Below are positions 24,863 through 33,978 of a DNA stretch of 64,000 bases, one piece after another. The stretch's first letter is position 1. Each line of letters opens with the position of its first letter. The position numbers were made by a program, and so were the translations under genes. The stretch is from Allobosea sp. Tri-44 (GTDB taxonomy: Bacteria > Pseudomonadota > Alphaproteobacteria > Rhizobiales > Beijerinckiaceae): assembly GCF_004123845.1 (NCBI RefSeq), contig NZ_NBDP01000023.1, positions 62,001 through 126,000 on the forward strand, written 5' to 3'. The notes under the pieces are model-generated. The model saw only the letters and a list, made by a program, of their open reading frames with translations, had not been told where the DNA came from and did no database searches.

Positions 24863-24876
24863 GGATAATTGTATCC
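24863..24876. promoter_or_regulatory. Inverted repeat at the GntR start, possible auto-operator
   Basis: The 14-mer GGATAATTGTATCC has 5-bp arms (GGATA/TATCC) around ATTG. It ends two bases before the GntR start codon. Its size and the TTGTAT core resemble sites bound by FadR/VanR-type GntR proteins, so autoregulation is plausible. Confidence 0.4.
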
Positions 24877-25025
24877 AAAAATAGCGGGCGCACAAGTGGC
24901 CGATGGGATCATGGCGCGCTGCTGGCCAATGCGGTCCCTCGCTTGATGGTCACGGCGCCGGGCACACTGTTGTCAGCGACGTGTGCTCACCGCTACAAGC
25001 ACGGCGAACGAGAGGTCGTTCGCGC

Positions 25026-26480
25026 ATGACATTCGAGATCGCCGCCACGCCACAAGAGGCCGTCGACCGGCTGGAGCTGCTCTACGATCAGGCGCGGACG
25101 GCGCTGCGAAACGATCTGCAGCGCTTCTTCGAGACGGCGCAGCCGCCGACGCTGGATGACCGGGCGCTCTATCGCTATCCGATGCTGCGCGTCACCTACG
25201 AGCCCTCGAAGCTGCCAGCGGCGACGCGGCGCGGCTACGCCAAATTCGCCATGCCCGGCATCTACTCGACCACGGTGACGCAGCCGGCCGAGTTTCGCGC
25301 CTATCTGCTCGACCAGCTCCAGCCGCTGGTCGATGAATACGGCGCGACGATCGAGACCGGCATCAGCAGCCAGGAAATCCCCTACCCCTACGCGCTCGAT
25401 GGCGGCGACGAGCTCGGGCGCGGCACGGTCACGGCCGCTGAGCTCGCCCGGCATTTCCCGACGCCGCTACTGGCGCTGGTCGGCGACGAGATCGCCGACG
25501 GCAGCTTCGAGATCGTCGAGGGCGAGCCGCGCCCGCTCTCGCTCTTCGACGCGGTCCGGGTCGACTATTCGCTGCGGCGGCTCGTGCACTATACCGGCAC
25601 TGACTGGCGCGCCGTGCAGCCCTGGGTGCTGCTGACCAATTATCACCGCTATGTCGACCAGTTCGTCCGGCTCGCTCTCGCCGAGATAGAGGCCGGCACG
25701 GCGCAGGCGCTGGTCGCCCCGGGCGGCATCCGCATCGACCGTGACGGCATCGATGTCAGCGCTGCTGAGCGGGTGATGTCGGCGCCCTGGCACCGCTTCC
25801 AGATGCCGGCCTATCACTTGATCCGCGAGAGCGGCGAGGGCGTCACCCTCGTCAATATCGGCGTCGGCCCCTCCAACGCCAAGAACATCACCGACCATCT
25901 CGCGGTGCTCAGACCCAATTGCTGGCTGATGGTCGGCCATTGCGGCGGACTGCGCCAGACGCAGATCATCGGCGACTACGTCCTCGCCCACGCCTATCTC
26001 CGGCAGGACGGCATTCTGGACGAGCTGGTGCCGCCCGATGTGCCCGTCCCGGCGCTGGCGGAGGTCCAGGTCGCCCTGCAAGAGGCGGCGGCCGAGGTCA
26101 CCGGCGAGAAGGGCGACCGGCTGAAGCAGCGCCTGCGCACCGGCACCGTCGTGACGCAGGACGATCGCAACTGGGAGCTGCGCTGGACCAAGGAGCGCAA
26201 ACGCATCAACCTGTCGCGCGCCATCGCGGTCGACATGGAATCGGGCACTATCGCCGCGCAGGGCTATCGCCTGCGCGTGCCCTACGGCACCTTGCTCTGC
26301 GTCTCCGACAAGCCGCTGCACGGCGAGATCAAGCTGCCAGGCGCCGCCAACGCCTTCTATGAGCGCGCCGTCGGCGAGCACCTCAAGATCGGCCTCGCCG
26401 CGCTCGAGAAGCTCAAGGAAGCCGGCTCACAGATCCATTCACGCAAACTGCGCAGCTTCGACGAGCCGCCCTTCCGCTGA
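25026..26480 (+). CDS. amn: AMP nucleosidase
   Basis: The 484-residue protein matches AMP nucleosidase, which hydrolyses AMP to adenine and ribose 5-phosphate and helps set adenylate pools. Visible family marks are the N-terminal Amn domain (about 10-180), the nucleoside-phosphorylase-like catalytic half with GVGPSNAKNITDHLAVLRP, MVGHCGGLRQTQ-GDYVLAHAY, the ribose/base-binding VDMESGT, and the terminal RKLRSFDEPPFR. The start at 25026 has a GAGAGG site. The length is normal for the family. It is transcribed alone. Confidence 0.95.
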   Translation: MTFEIAATPQEAVDRLELLYDQARTALRNDLQRFFETAQPPTLDDRALYRYPMLRVTYEPSKLPAATRRGYAKFAMPGIYSTTVTQPAEFRAYLLDQLQPLVDEYGATIETGISSQEIPYPYALDGGDELGRGTVTAAELARHFPTPLLALVGDEIADGSFEIVEGEPRPLSLFDAVRVDYSLRRLVHYTGTDWRAVQPWVLLTNYHRYVDQFVRLALAEIEAGTAQALVAPGGIRIDRDGIDVSAAERVMSAPWHRFQMPAYHLIRESGEGVTLVNIGVGPSNAKNITDHLAVLRPNCWLMVGHCGGLRQTQIIGDYVLAHAYLRQDGILDELVPPDVPVPALAEVQVALQEAAAEVTGEKGDRLKQRLRTGTVVTQDDRNWELRWTKERKRINLSRAIAVDMESGTIAAQGYRLRVPYGTLLCVSDKPLHGEIKLPGAANAFYERAVGEHLKIGLAALEKLKEAGSQIHSRKLRSFDEPPFR

Positions 26481-26484
26481 TGCC

Positions 26485-26576
26485 GTCATGCTCGCCCTTG
26501 TGGCGAGCATCCACGTCTTGAACACCACATTGCATCCGGGAAGACGTGGATGGTCGGGACAAGCCCGACCATGACG
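26485..26576. repeat. Interspersed repeat F, copy 1
   Basis: The copy runs between a GTCATGCTCG start and an ATGACG end and carries paired CCACGTCTTG / AAGACGTGG blocks and a GGTCGGGACAAGCCCGACC hairpin. Related copies lie at 62045-62136 and 63157-63239. It follows amn and may also serve as a transcription end between amn and the convergent cytochrome gene. Confidence 0.7.
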
Positions 26577-26598
26577 GGGAAGGGGTCACCGGCTCAGG

Positions 26599-27225
26599 TT
26601 ACGCCGCCGGACACGCCGCCCCGCTATCGGCCCAAGCCTGCATCAATGCGCCGAACTCGGCGCTCGACCCCGGCGCAGGTTGTCGGCCCTTGCCGGGGTT
26701 CCAGCCCCAGAGCACCAGCGTGTCGGTGGTGACATGTTTGATGATCGCGGCGAGGTCGCGGCTGCCGTTGCGGTTCTGGTCCTTGAGCTGCTCGCAGATC
26801 TGGCCGAGCGTCTTGCCCTCCCAGGCCATCGAGGCCGGGGCGAGCGCCCAGTGACCGTCGCCGGGAATGCCGGCCGGGTCGAAGTTCTGCTTGCCATGGC
26901 AGGTGGTGCAGGCGAGCCCGGGCGCGCCGTGCCCGTCCTTACCACGCACGACCATGGGCTGGTGCAGTCGCCTCGCGTCGCTCTGGCGCGGCCGTTCCGT
27001 TGCCGGGTGGCAGTTCATGCAGCGCGGATGCTGCAGCACCTTGCCCATTTCGTTGAACAGCGCGACCGAACGGTCGCGCTGATTGGCGATGTTGGTGAAG
27101 CTTGCAGCCGGGCGCAAGGTCGCTCCGCCGGGCTGCGGCGCCGGCGCGGTTTGCGCCAGCGTGAGTGCGCTGCCGAGCAGCAGGGTGACGGCGGCCGCGG
27201 TCGTGGCGAGAGCGATCGACCGCAT
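26599..27225 (-). CDS. Exported di-haem cytochrome c
   Basis: The 208-residue protein has a signal peptide (residues 1-25, cleaved after LAQT or nearby) and two c-type haem sites, CMNCH and CTTCH, about 40 residues apart. Its start codon shares a base with the stop of the molybdenum-hydroxylase large-subunit gene (TGATG), so it is made with that enzyme. It probably accepts electrons from the hydroxylase in the periplasm, replacing the FAD subunit found in other xanthine-dehydrogenase-family enzymes. Confidence 0.85.
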   Translation of the reverse strand: MRSIALATTAAAVTLLLGSALTLAQTAPAPQPGGATLRPAASFTNIANQRDRSVALFNEMGKVLQHPRCMNCHPATERPRQSDARRLHQPMVVRGKDGHGAPGLACTTCHGKQNFDPAGIPGDGHWALAPASMAWEGKTLGQICEQLKDQNRNGSRDLAAIIKHVTTDTLVLWGWNPGKGRQPAPGSSAEFGALMQAWADSGAACPAA

Positions 27226-29402
27226 CACACAGTCCCTCCGACCATCGGCAGGGAGAGCGGCCGCTCCCGTCCGAGCCGCGCCAGCGCATTGGCGACCGCC
27301 GGTCCGATTGGCGGCACGCCGGGCTCGCCGACGCCGGTCGGCTTCTCGGTGGACGGTACGATCCGGACCTCGACCTCGGGCATCTCGTGGATGCGCAGCG
27401 AGCGGTAGCTGTCGAAATTGGTCTGGACCGGCCGGCCCTGGTCGAGCGTCAGCTCGCCATAGAGGATGTGGCCGAGCCCGAAGCCGATGCCGCCCTCCAT
27501 CTGGGCGCGGATGATGTCGGGATTGACCGCGATGCCGCAATCGACCGCGCACCAGACCTTGTGCACCTTGGGCTCGCCGCCTTCGCCGAGCGAGACCTCG
27601 GCGATCTGGGCGACGTAAGACGAGAAGCTCTCGACCACGGCGACGCCGCGGGCGCGGCCGTCGACCGGGCCCGGACCGTTCCACTTCGCCATCTCGGCGA
27701 CCGCCTTCAGCACGCCGACAAGGCGCGGATGCTTGCCCATCAGCGCGAGCCGCCCGGCGACCGGGTCCTGCCCGGCCTCCTGCAGCAGCTGGTCGATGAA
27801 GCTCTCGACCGCATAGGCGGTGTGGGTGTGGCCGACCGAGCGCCACCACAAGGTTGGCACCCCGACCTTGGGCGCATGCACCTCGCAGCGGAAATCGGCG
27901 ACCTCGTAGGGCAGCTCATTGGCGCCCTCCACCATGGTGGCGTCGATGCCGTCCTTCACCGTCATCGCCTCGAAGGGCGTGCCGAGGAAGAAGGACTGGC
28001 CGACGATGCTGTTACTCCAGGCGGTGATCTTGCCGTCCTTCACCGCCCCGCGCATGCGATGCAGGAAGAGCGGCCGGTAGTAGCCGCCGGCGAGGTCGTC
28101 CTCGCGGGTCCAGACCAGCTTGACCGGCCGGTTCGGGCCGATCGCCTTGCCGACCATGGCGAGTTCCGCCGCCAGATGCTGGCTGACCTGGGCGCGCCGG
28201 CCGAAAGAGCCGCCGGCGAGCATGGTCTCGATCTGTACCTTCTCCGGCGGCAGACCGAGGACGGTCGCGATGGTCTGGTGCTCGGTGGTCTGGAACTGGC
28301 TGCCGAAGCGCGCCAGAGCACCCTGCGCGTTCCATTCGAGATAGCCGTCTAGCGGCTCCATCGGCGCGTGCGCCAGATAGGGGAAGACGTATTCCGCCTC
28401 GATCACCTTCTCGGCCTTGGCGAGAACGGCATCGGCATCGCCGTGCTTGCCCGCGAGCGTGCCTGGAGTGCGGGCGAGCGCCCGGTACTCGGCGATGAGC
28501 TCGCGGCTGCCGCGCTTTTCGGCCCCGCTCTCGTCCCAGGTCACTTTCAGCGCCTCGCGGCCCTTCAGCGCCGGCCACATACCGGTGCCGTAGATGGCGA
28601 CGCCCGAGCCGATCTGCTGGACGTCCACCACGCCCTTGATCTTCTTCGCCTCGGTCGCATCGAAGGAGGCGACCTTGCCGCCGAAGCGCGGTGGCCGGGC
28701 GACGACGACGGTCAGCATCTCGGGCGTGCGGATGTCGATGGTGAACTGCGTCTTGCCGGTGGATTTGCCCTGGCTGTCGAGGCGCTTGACCGCACCTTCC
28801 TTGCCGATCAGCTTGAACTGCGCGGGGTCCTTGAGCTTGACCTCAGCCGGGGCCTCGAGCTTGGAGGCAGCATCGGCGAACTCGCCGAAGCGGCCCTGCT
28901 TCCCGGAGGCGTGCTTCAGCACGCCCTTCTCGACGGTGATCTCACCGGCCGGAACCTTCCAGGCCTCAGCGGCGGCCTGCACCAGCATGGCGCGGGCGGT
29001 GGCGCCGGCCTTTCGCATCTGCTCGAAGGAATTGGCGATCGCCGTCGAGCCGCCGGTGCCCTGCACGCCGAAAGCGAGGTTGGCGTAGAGCTTGACGTCG
29101 GCCGGCGCGTGCTCGGCCCGCATCTGGCTCCAGTCTGCGTCGAGTTCCTCGGCGGCGAGAGTCGCGAGCCCGGTGAAGGGGCCTTGACCGAACTCGATAT
29201 GCTTCACCAGCACAGTCACCGTGTCGTCCGCGCCAATTCTGATGAAGGCGTTCGGGGCGAATACGGCGTTGCCCCCCGGGCGGAAGGCCTGGGCTGCGCC
29301 GGACTGGGCACGCCCCGCCTGCGGCAGGCTCATGCCGATGACGAGGGCGCCGGCGCCCTTGAGCAGGTTGCGGCGAGAGAGGTTGGTGTCGTGTGCGGTC
29401 AT
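27225..29402 (-). CDS. Molybdopterin-binding large subunit of a xanthine-dehydrogenase-family hydroxylase (IorB-like)
   Basis: The 725-residue protein starts with a twin-arginine signal (SRRNLLKG at 9-16), so the folded enzyme is exported. It has the aldehyde-oxidase molybdopterin-domain marks [59 protein letters not shown] and the late [14 protein letters not shown] with GVGEPGVPP, where the last glutamate region is catalytic. The single-chain layout resembles isoquinoline 1-oxidoreductase beta and other membrane-linked aldehyde or N-heterocycle oxidisers. The substrate is not readable from sequence. It works with the 2Fe-2S subunit encoded just upstream and the di-haem cytochrome just downstream. 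Confidence 0.9.
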   Translation of the reverse strand: MTAHDTNLSRRNLLKGAGALVIGMSLPQAGRAQSGAAQAFRPGGNAVFAPNAFIRIGADDTVTVLVKHIEFGQGPFTGLATLAAEELDADWSQMRAEHAPADVKLYANLAFGVQGTGGSTAIANSFEQMRKAGATARAMLVQAAAEAWKVPAGEITVEKGVLKHASGKQGRFGEFADAASKLEAPAEVKLKDPAQFKLIGKEGAVKRLDSQGKSTGKTQFTIDIRTPEMLTVVVARPPRFGGKVASFDATEAKKIKGVVDVQQIGSGVAIYGTGMWPALKGREALKVTWDESGAEKRGSRELIAEYRALARTPGTLAGKHGDADAVLAKAEKVIEAEYVFPYLAHAPMEPLDGYLEWNAQGALARFGSQFQTTEHQTIATVLGLPPEKVQIETMLAGGSFGRRAQVSQHLAAELAMVGKAIGPNRPVKLVWTREDDLAGGYYRPLFLHRMRGAVKDGKITAWSNSIVGQSFFLGTPFEAMTVKDGIDATMVEGANELPYEVADFRCEVHAPKVGVPTLWWRSVGHTHTAYAVESFIDQLLQEAGQDPVAGRLALMGKHPRLVGVLKAVAEMAKWNGPGPVDGRARGVAVVESFSSYVAQIAEVSLGEGGEPKVHKVWCAVDCGIAVNPDIIRAQMEGGIGFGLGHILYGELTLDQGRPVQTNFDSYRSLRIHEMPEVEVRIVPSTEKPTGVGEPGVPPIGPAVANALARLGRERPLSLPMVGGTV

Positions 29403-29405
29403 GGC

Positions 29406-29867
29406 TCAACCCTCCAGCGTGCGTGCGGCGTCGTGGATCGCGGCGCGGATGCGGACATAAGTGGCGCAGCGGCAGAGATTGCCGTTCATGGCGAGGTCGA
29501 TGTCGCGATCGGTCGGTTTGCGAATCTCGGTGAGCAGTGCGATCGCACTCATCACCTGGCCGGACTGGCAATAGCCGCATTGCGGCACATCGTGCTTGAT
29601 CCAGGCCGCCTGCACGGCCTGCGCTTCCTTGCCGGCGAGCGCCTCGATCGTGGTGATCTTGGCCTCGCCTATGGCGGAGACGGGCATCGAGCAGGAGCGC
29701 AGCGGCTGGCCGTCCATGTAGACGGTGCAGGCGCCGCATTGCGCGACGCCACAACCGAACTTGGTTCCGGTGAGCCCAATATTGTCGCGCAGCACCCAGA
29801 GCAGGGGGGTGTCGTCGTCGACGTCGACGCGATGCGTCGTTCCATTGATATTGATCGAGTGGACCAT
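29406..29867 (-). CDS. 2Fe-2S small subunit of a molybdenum hydroxylase (IorA/CoxS-like)
   Basis: The 153-residue protein has both iron-sulfur cluster sites of the family: the plant-ferredoxin-type CGVAQCGACTVYMDG followed by a cysteine at RSCSM, and the helical C-terminal cluster CGYCQSGQ with CRC. It passes electrons from the molybdenum site to the cytochrome. The gene lies 3 bases upstream of the large subunit. It heads the operon and faces a TetR-type regulator across a structured 352-base gap. Confidence 0.93.
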   Translation of the reverse strand: MVHSININGTTHRVDVDDDTPLLWVLRDNIGLTGTKFGCGVAQCGACTVYMDGQPLRSCSMPVSAIGEAKITTIEALAGKEAQAVQAAWIKHDVPQCGYCQSGQVMSAIALLTEIRKPTDRDIDLAMNGNLCRCATYVRIRAAIHDAARTLEG

Positions 29868-29933
29868 GGCTGCCTCGCGGGATCGCGGTCATGACGCAGC
29901 ACGGCACCATGGCAGCCGGATCGAGGCTCGCTC

Positions 29934-30007
29934 GCCAGTATCTGGATTTTGAAACTCGCCATAGGCCTATATCGGGGTGGAGCGAGTTTCAGAATCCAGA
30001 TACTGGC
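29934..30007. repeat. Long hairpin element A1
   Basis: A 26-base left arm starting GCCAGTATCTGG (29934-29959) pairs with the right arm ending CCAGATACTGGC (29982-30007) with one T/G position, around a 22-base loop. It is the first of a tandem pair and shares its layout with elements at 53128-53204 and 53220-53297. Confidence 0.75.
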
Positions 30008-30019
30008 ACCTCTTTGGTT

Positions 30020-30095
30020 CTGGTGTCGTTTCCGATTTCGAAGTTCGCTCCGCGCTTGATATCGAACGAGGCGAACTTCGAAATCACGACACCAG
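30020..30095. repeat. Long hairpin element A2
   Basis: The arms start CTGGTGTCGT and end ACGACACCAG, with an inner stem GATTTCGAAGTTCGC. The left arm carries four extra bases (TTCC) that form a bulge. The loop is 22 bases. The stem sequence differs from A1 but pairing is kept. Confidence 0.7.
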
Positions 30096-30146
30096 CCCGT
30101 TCTGACATATCAGAGGCGGGCGAATGATCCGTCGTCTGGGGCCGTG

Positions 30147-30189
30147 CGACTAGACGAGTTAGACGTTTTGCGTCTAACTAGAATAGTCG
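30147..30189. promoter_or_regulatory. Inverted repeat around TTAGACG, likely TetR operator
   Basis: AGTTAGACG (30157-30165) and CGTCTAACT (30171-30179) form 9-bp arms around TTTTG, with a further outer CGACTA/TAGTCG pair. It lies 41-63 bases upstream of the TetR start. The size suits a TetR dimer, suggesting autoregulation and possibly control of the divergent hydroxylase operon. Confidence 0.5.
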
Positions 30190-30219
30190 CCGACAGTTTG
30201 GATTCTGTCAAGACTGCAA

Positions 30220-30855
30220 ATGAGCGACCGCAGCGAAAGTTCCATAACGTCCGGCGAGGACGGCAAGGGCCGCATCGAGCAGATCGCGGAGGCGGCTCTG
30301 CGCCTCTTCGCCCGCTATGGCTACAAACGCACCTCGATGGACGACATCGCGCGCGAGGCCGGGGTCGCCCGCGCCACGCTCTACCTCCATTTCAAAGGCA
30401 AGGACGACGTCTTCCGGGCCATGCTCGCGGGCCTCGGGGGCCAAGTCGAGACACGTTGCCGCGAGGCACTGGCGAGGCCGGGCTCGTTCTCAGAGCGGCT
30501 CGCTGCGCTGATGGCGGCCCATCACGGCACCGCCTTCAGTGCTTTCAGCGCCGGTGAGCATCTCGGCGAGCTCAAAGCGGTGATGGTGAGCATCGCTGGA
30601 GCCGAGCTTGCCGCCTTCGAGGCGATCTTCATAAGCTTCGCCCGGCAGCTGTTCGAGGATGCCGCCGCGCAAGGCGAGATCGCCATCGAACGCAGCGGCC
30701 TTCCGCTGGACACGCTGATCGCGACGATGATGCGCGCCGCTGCCGGCGCCAAATACGGCGAGCAGCCGTCCTGCGAGGATTATCTGCTTCGCCTGCGCGA
30801 GATCGCCGCGGTCTTTGCGGCTGCAGTCGCCAGGGATGCGCCGCTTCGAGCCTGA
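30220..30855 (+). CDS. TetR-family transcriptional regulator
   Basis: The 211-residue protein has an N-terminal TetR DNA-binding domain (about 15-62) with the recognition region TSMDDIAREAGVARATLYLHFKGKDDVF, and a helical ligand domain. It is divergent from the molybdenum-hydroxylase operon and 170 bases upstream of the ABC importer genes in the same direction, so it could control either. An inverted repeat directly upstream supports autoregulation. Confidence 0.88.
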   Translation: MSDRSESSITSGEDGKGRIEQIAEAALRLFARYGYKRTSMDDIAREAGVARATLYLHFKGKDDVFRAMLAGLGGQVETRCREALARPGSFSERLAALMAAHHGTAFSAFSAGEHLGELKAVMVSIAGAELAAFEAIFISFARQLFEDAAAQGEIAIERSGLPLDTLIATMMRAAAGAKYGEQPSCEDYLLRLREIAAVFAAAVARDAPLRA

Positions 30856-30947
30856 GCGCGATTGAGCTTGGCCTTTCTGTGTAAGCCTTTCGTCTAGAGA
30901 CGAGGGCTTCGCGTGCCCGGCATGGGTTTTTGCGCACACCCGCGCCG

Positions 30948-30953
30948 TTGACA
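30948..30953 (+). promoter_or_regulatory. TTGACA -35 box candidate for the ABC importer operon
   Basis: A perfect TTGACA lies 73 bases ahead of the first ATPase gene in a 170-base gap. No good -10 box is found at 16-18 bases; CAGCAT at 30972 is the closest. The site is recorded as a weak candidate only. Confidence 0.25.
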
Positions 30954-31025
30954 TGGGCGATATGCGCGGTGCAGCATGCCGCCCGGGGAAACGAACAATC
31001 CAGCAATGACTAAGGTTAAGGGCGG

Positions 31026-31779
31026 ATGTCTGAGGATATTATTCTATCGACCTCAGGCCTCACGAAAGAATTCGCCGGCTTCACAGCCGTCAATGGCGTC
31101 GATCTGAAGGTCAGGCGCGGGTCGATCCACGCGCTGATCGGCCCGAACGGTGCGGGCAAGACGACCTGCTTCAACCTGCTGACCAAGTTCCTGCCGCTGA
31201 CGCGGGGCCAGATCGTCTATAATGGCCGCGATATCTCCCGCGAGAAGCCGGCCGAGATCGCCAGACTCGGGCTGGTGCGCTCTTTCCAGATCTCGGCGGT
31301 GTTCCCGCAGCTCTCGGTCAAGACCAATGTCCGCGTTGCGCTTCAGAGAAAACGCGGCGATTCCTTCGATTTCTGGCGCTCGGAGAAGGTGCTCTCTCCG
31401 CTCGATGCCGAGGCGTTGCGCCTCGTCGAGGCGGTCGGCTTGTCGGCCTTCGCCGAGCTGCCGGCCGGCGAGCTCTCCTATGGCCGCAAGCGCGCGCTCG
31501 AGATCGCGACGACGCTCGCACTCGAGCCCGAGATGCTGCTGCTGGACGAGCCGATGGCCGGCATGGGCCGCGAGGATATCGAGCGCATCGAGGCGTTGAT
31601 CCGCAAGGTCTCGAAGGACCGCACCATCCTGATGGTCGAGCACAATCTCTCGGTCGTCGCCTCGCTCTGCGACCGCATCACCGTGCTCGCCCGCGGCCAA
31701 GTCCTGGCCGAGGGCGACTATGCCGCCGTCTCGAAGGATCCGCGCGTGATCGAAGCCTATATCGGATCGGGGGTCGGCC

Positions 31780-31790
<11 letters not shown>
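31026..31790 (+). CDS. livG: Branched-chain-amino-acid-type ABC importer ATPase (LivG-like)
   Basis: The 254-residue ATPase has Walker A GPNGAGKTT (about 38-46), the LivG-type signature LSYGRKRALEIATTLA, Walker B MLLLDEP and switch histidine in MVEHNLSVV. It pairs with the LivF-like ATPase to power uptake through the LivHM-like permeases. The ATG follows a GGGCGG stretch that is a modest ribosome-binding site. It opens a five-gene cluster. The family also carries urea, amides and aromatic acids, so leucine is not implied. Confidence 0.92.
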
Positions 31791-32538
<748 letters not shown>

Positions 32539-32594
32539 CGCAGGGCGTCCAACAAGAACCTTACGAACACCAGACATCTCAGGGAGATAAGAAC

Positions 32595-33800
32595 ATGCAG
32601 CTCAAGACATTGCTCGCAGCCACGGCGCTCGGCGCGCTGATGGCTTCGCCCGCGCTGGCGCAGCAGATCTCGGTCAAGGCCGGCGTGCTCAACGACCGCT
32701 CCGGCCTCTATGCCGACCTCTCGGGCGAGGGCTCGGTGATCGCCGCGCGCCTGGCAGTCGAGGACTTCAAGGCGGCCGAGAAGGGCATCAAGGTCGAGAT
32801 CGTCTCGGCCGACCACCAGAACAAGCCGGACGTCGGCTCGACCATCGCCCGGCAATGGTACGACCAGGACGGCGTCGACCTGATCCTCGACGTGCCGACC
32901 TCCTCGGTCGCCCTTGCGGTCAACCAGATCACCCGCGAGAAGAACAAGGTCCACATCAACTCCGGCGCGGCCTCCTCGGACCTGACCGGCAAGGCCTGCT
33001 CGCCGAACACGGTCCATTGGACCTACGACACCTACGCGCTCGCCCAGGGCACCGGCGGCGCCATGACCAAGGCCGGCGGGGACAGCTGGTTCTTCCTCAC
33101 CGCGGACTACGCCTTCGGCCATGCTCTGGAGCGCGACACCTCGGCGGTGGTGACCAAGGCCGGCGGCAAGGTGCTGGGCGCGGTGCGTACGCCGTTCCCG
33201 GGTACCGACTTCTCGTCCTTCCTGCTGCAGGCGCAGGCGTCGAAGGCCAAGGTCATCGGCCTCGCCAATGCCGGTGGCGACACCATCAACTCGATCAAGC
33301 AGGCGGGTGAGTTCGGCATCGTCGCCGGCGGCCAGAAGCTGGCCGGCCTGCTGGTCTTCGCCACCGACGTGCACGCGCTGGGACTGCAGACGGCTCAGGG
33401 GCTGGTGCTGACCGAGTCCTTCTACTGGGACATGAACGACCAGACCCGCGCCTGGTCCGAGCGTTTCGCCAAGCTCAACGGCGGCAAGAAGCCCTCCATG
33501 GTCCAGGCCGGCGTCTATTCCGGCATGCTGCACTATCTCAAGGCGGTCGAGGCGGCCAAGAGCAAGGATTCGGCGGTCGTCATGGCCAAGATGAAGGAAT
33601 TGCCGACAGACGATCCGCTGTTCGGCAAGGGCTCGGTCCGCGTCGACGGCCGCAAGTTGCACGACATGTACCTGTTCGAGGTCAAGAAGCCGTCGGAATC
33701 GAAGGCGCCGTGGGACTACTACAAGCAGATCGCGGTGCTGAAGGCGGATGAGGCCTTCAAGCCGCTTGCCGAGAGCGAGTGCCCACTCGTCAAGAAGTGA
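32595..33800 (+). CDS. ABC importer periplasmic binding protein (Leu/Ile/Val-type family)
   Basis: The 401-residue protein has a signal peptide (residues 1-22, ending ALAQQ) and the type I periplasmic-binding fold, with ISVKAGVLNDRSGLYADLSGEGS at the start of the mature part and TADYAFGHALERDTSAVV in the middle. It binds the substrate for the LivFGHM-like complex; similar proteins bind aromatic acids, amides or amino acids. A GGGAGATAAG site precedes the ATG. The gene is separated from the permease genes by a structured repeat. Confidence 0.9.
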   Translation: MQLKTLLAATALGALMASPALAQQISVKAGVLNDRSGLYADLSGEGSVIAARLAVEDFKAAEKGIKVEIVSADHQNKPDVGSTIARQWYDQDGVDLILDVPTSSVALAVNQITREKNKVHINSGAASSDLTGKACSPNTVHWTYDTYALAQGTGGAMTKAGGDSWFFLTADYAFGHALERDTSAVVTKAGGKVLGAVRTPFPGTDFSSFLLQAQASKAKVIGLANAGGDTINSIKQAGEFGIVAGGQKLAGLLVFATDVHALGLQTAQGLVLTESFYWDMNDQTRAWSERFAKLNGGKKPSMVQAGVYSGMLHYLKAVEAAKSKDSAVVMAKMKELPTDDPLFGKGSVRVDGRKLHDMYLFEVKKPSESKAPWDYYKQIAVLKADEAFKPLAESECPLVKK

Positions 33801-33851
33801 TGGGCTGAAGACAGCCCACGACACACTCTGCCGGGGCCGGTAGAGCCCGTT

Positions 33852-33945
33852 CCGATCAGCTTGCATCGCAAGCTGATCGGAAAAACGGTCTCTATCTCCA
33901 GGTTGGAGACGGATTCACCGATCAGGTTGTTTCCAACCTGATCGG
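33852..33945. repeat. Structured repeat C, copy 1, between binding-protein and permease genes
   Basis: Two outer hairpins, CCGATCAGCTTGC with GCAAGCTGATCGG (33852-33880) and CCGATCAGGTTG with CAACCTGATCGG (33918-33945), flank an inner GTCTC/GAGAC hairpin. A second copy in reverse orientation lies at 56295-56390. It sits in the 178-base gap inside the ABC operon and could act as a REP-like RNA stabiliser or attenuator. Confidence 0.75.
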
Positions 33946-33978
33946 ATCCGGCTCCAGCCCCGGATCAGCTTTCACGGA

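Larger units (their letters stand above)
29868..30219. other. Divergent gap with two long hairpins and a TetR-operator-like site
   Basis: No gene is seen in this 352-base gap. It contains two tandem long inverted repeats (29934-30007 and 30020-30095) and a TTAGACG-based inverted repeat at 30147-30189, each listed separately. The operon promoters must lie here but no clear -35/-10 pair was identified. Confidence 0.5.
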
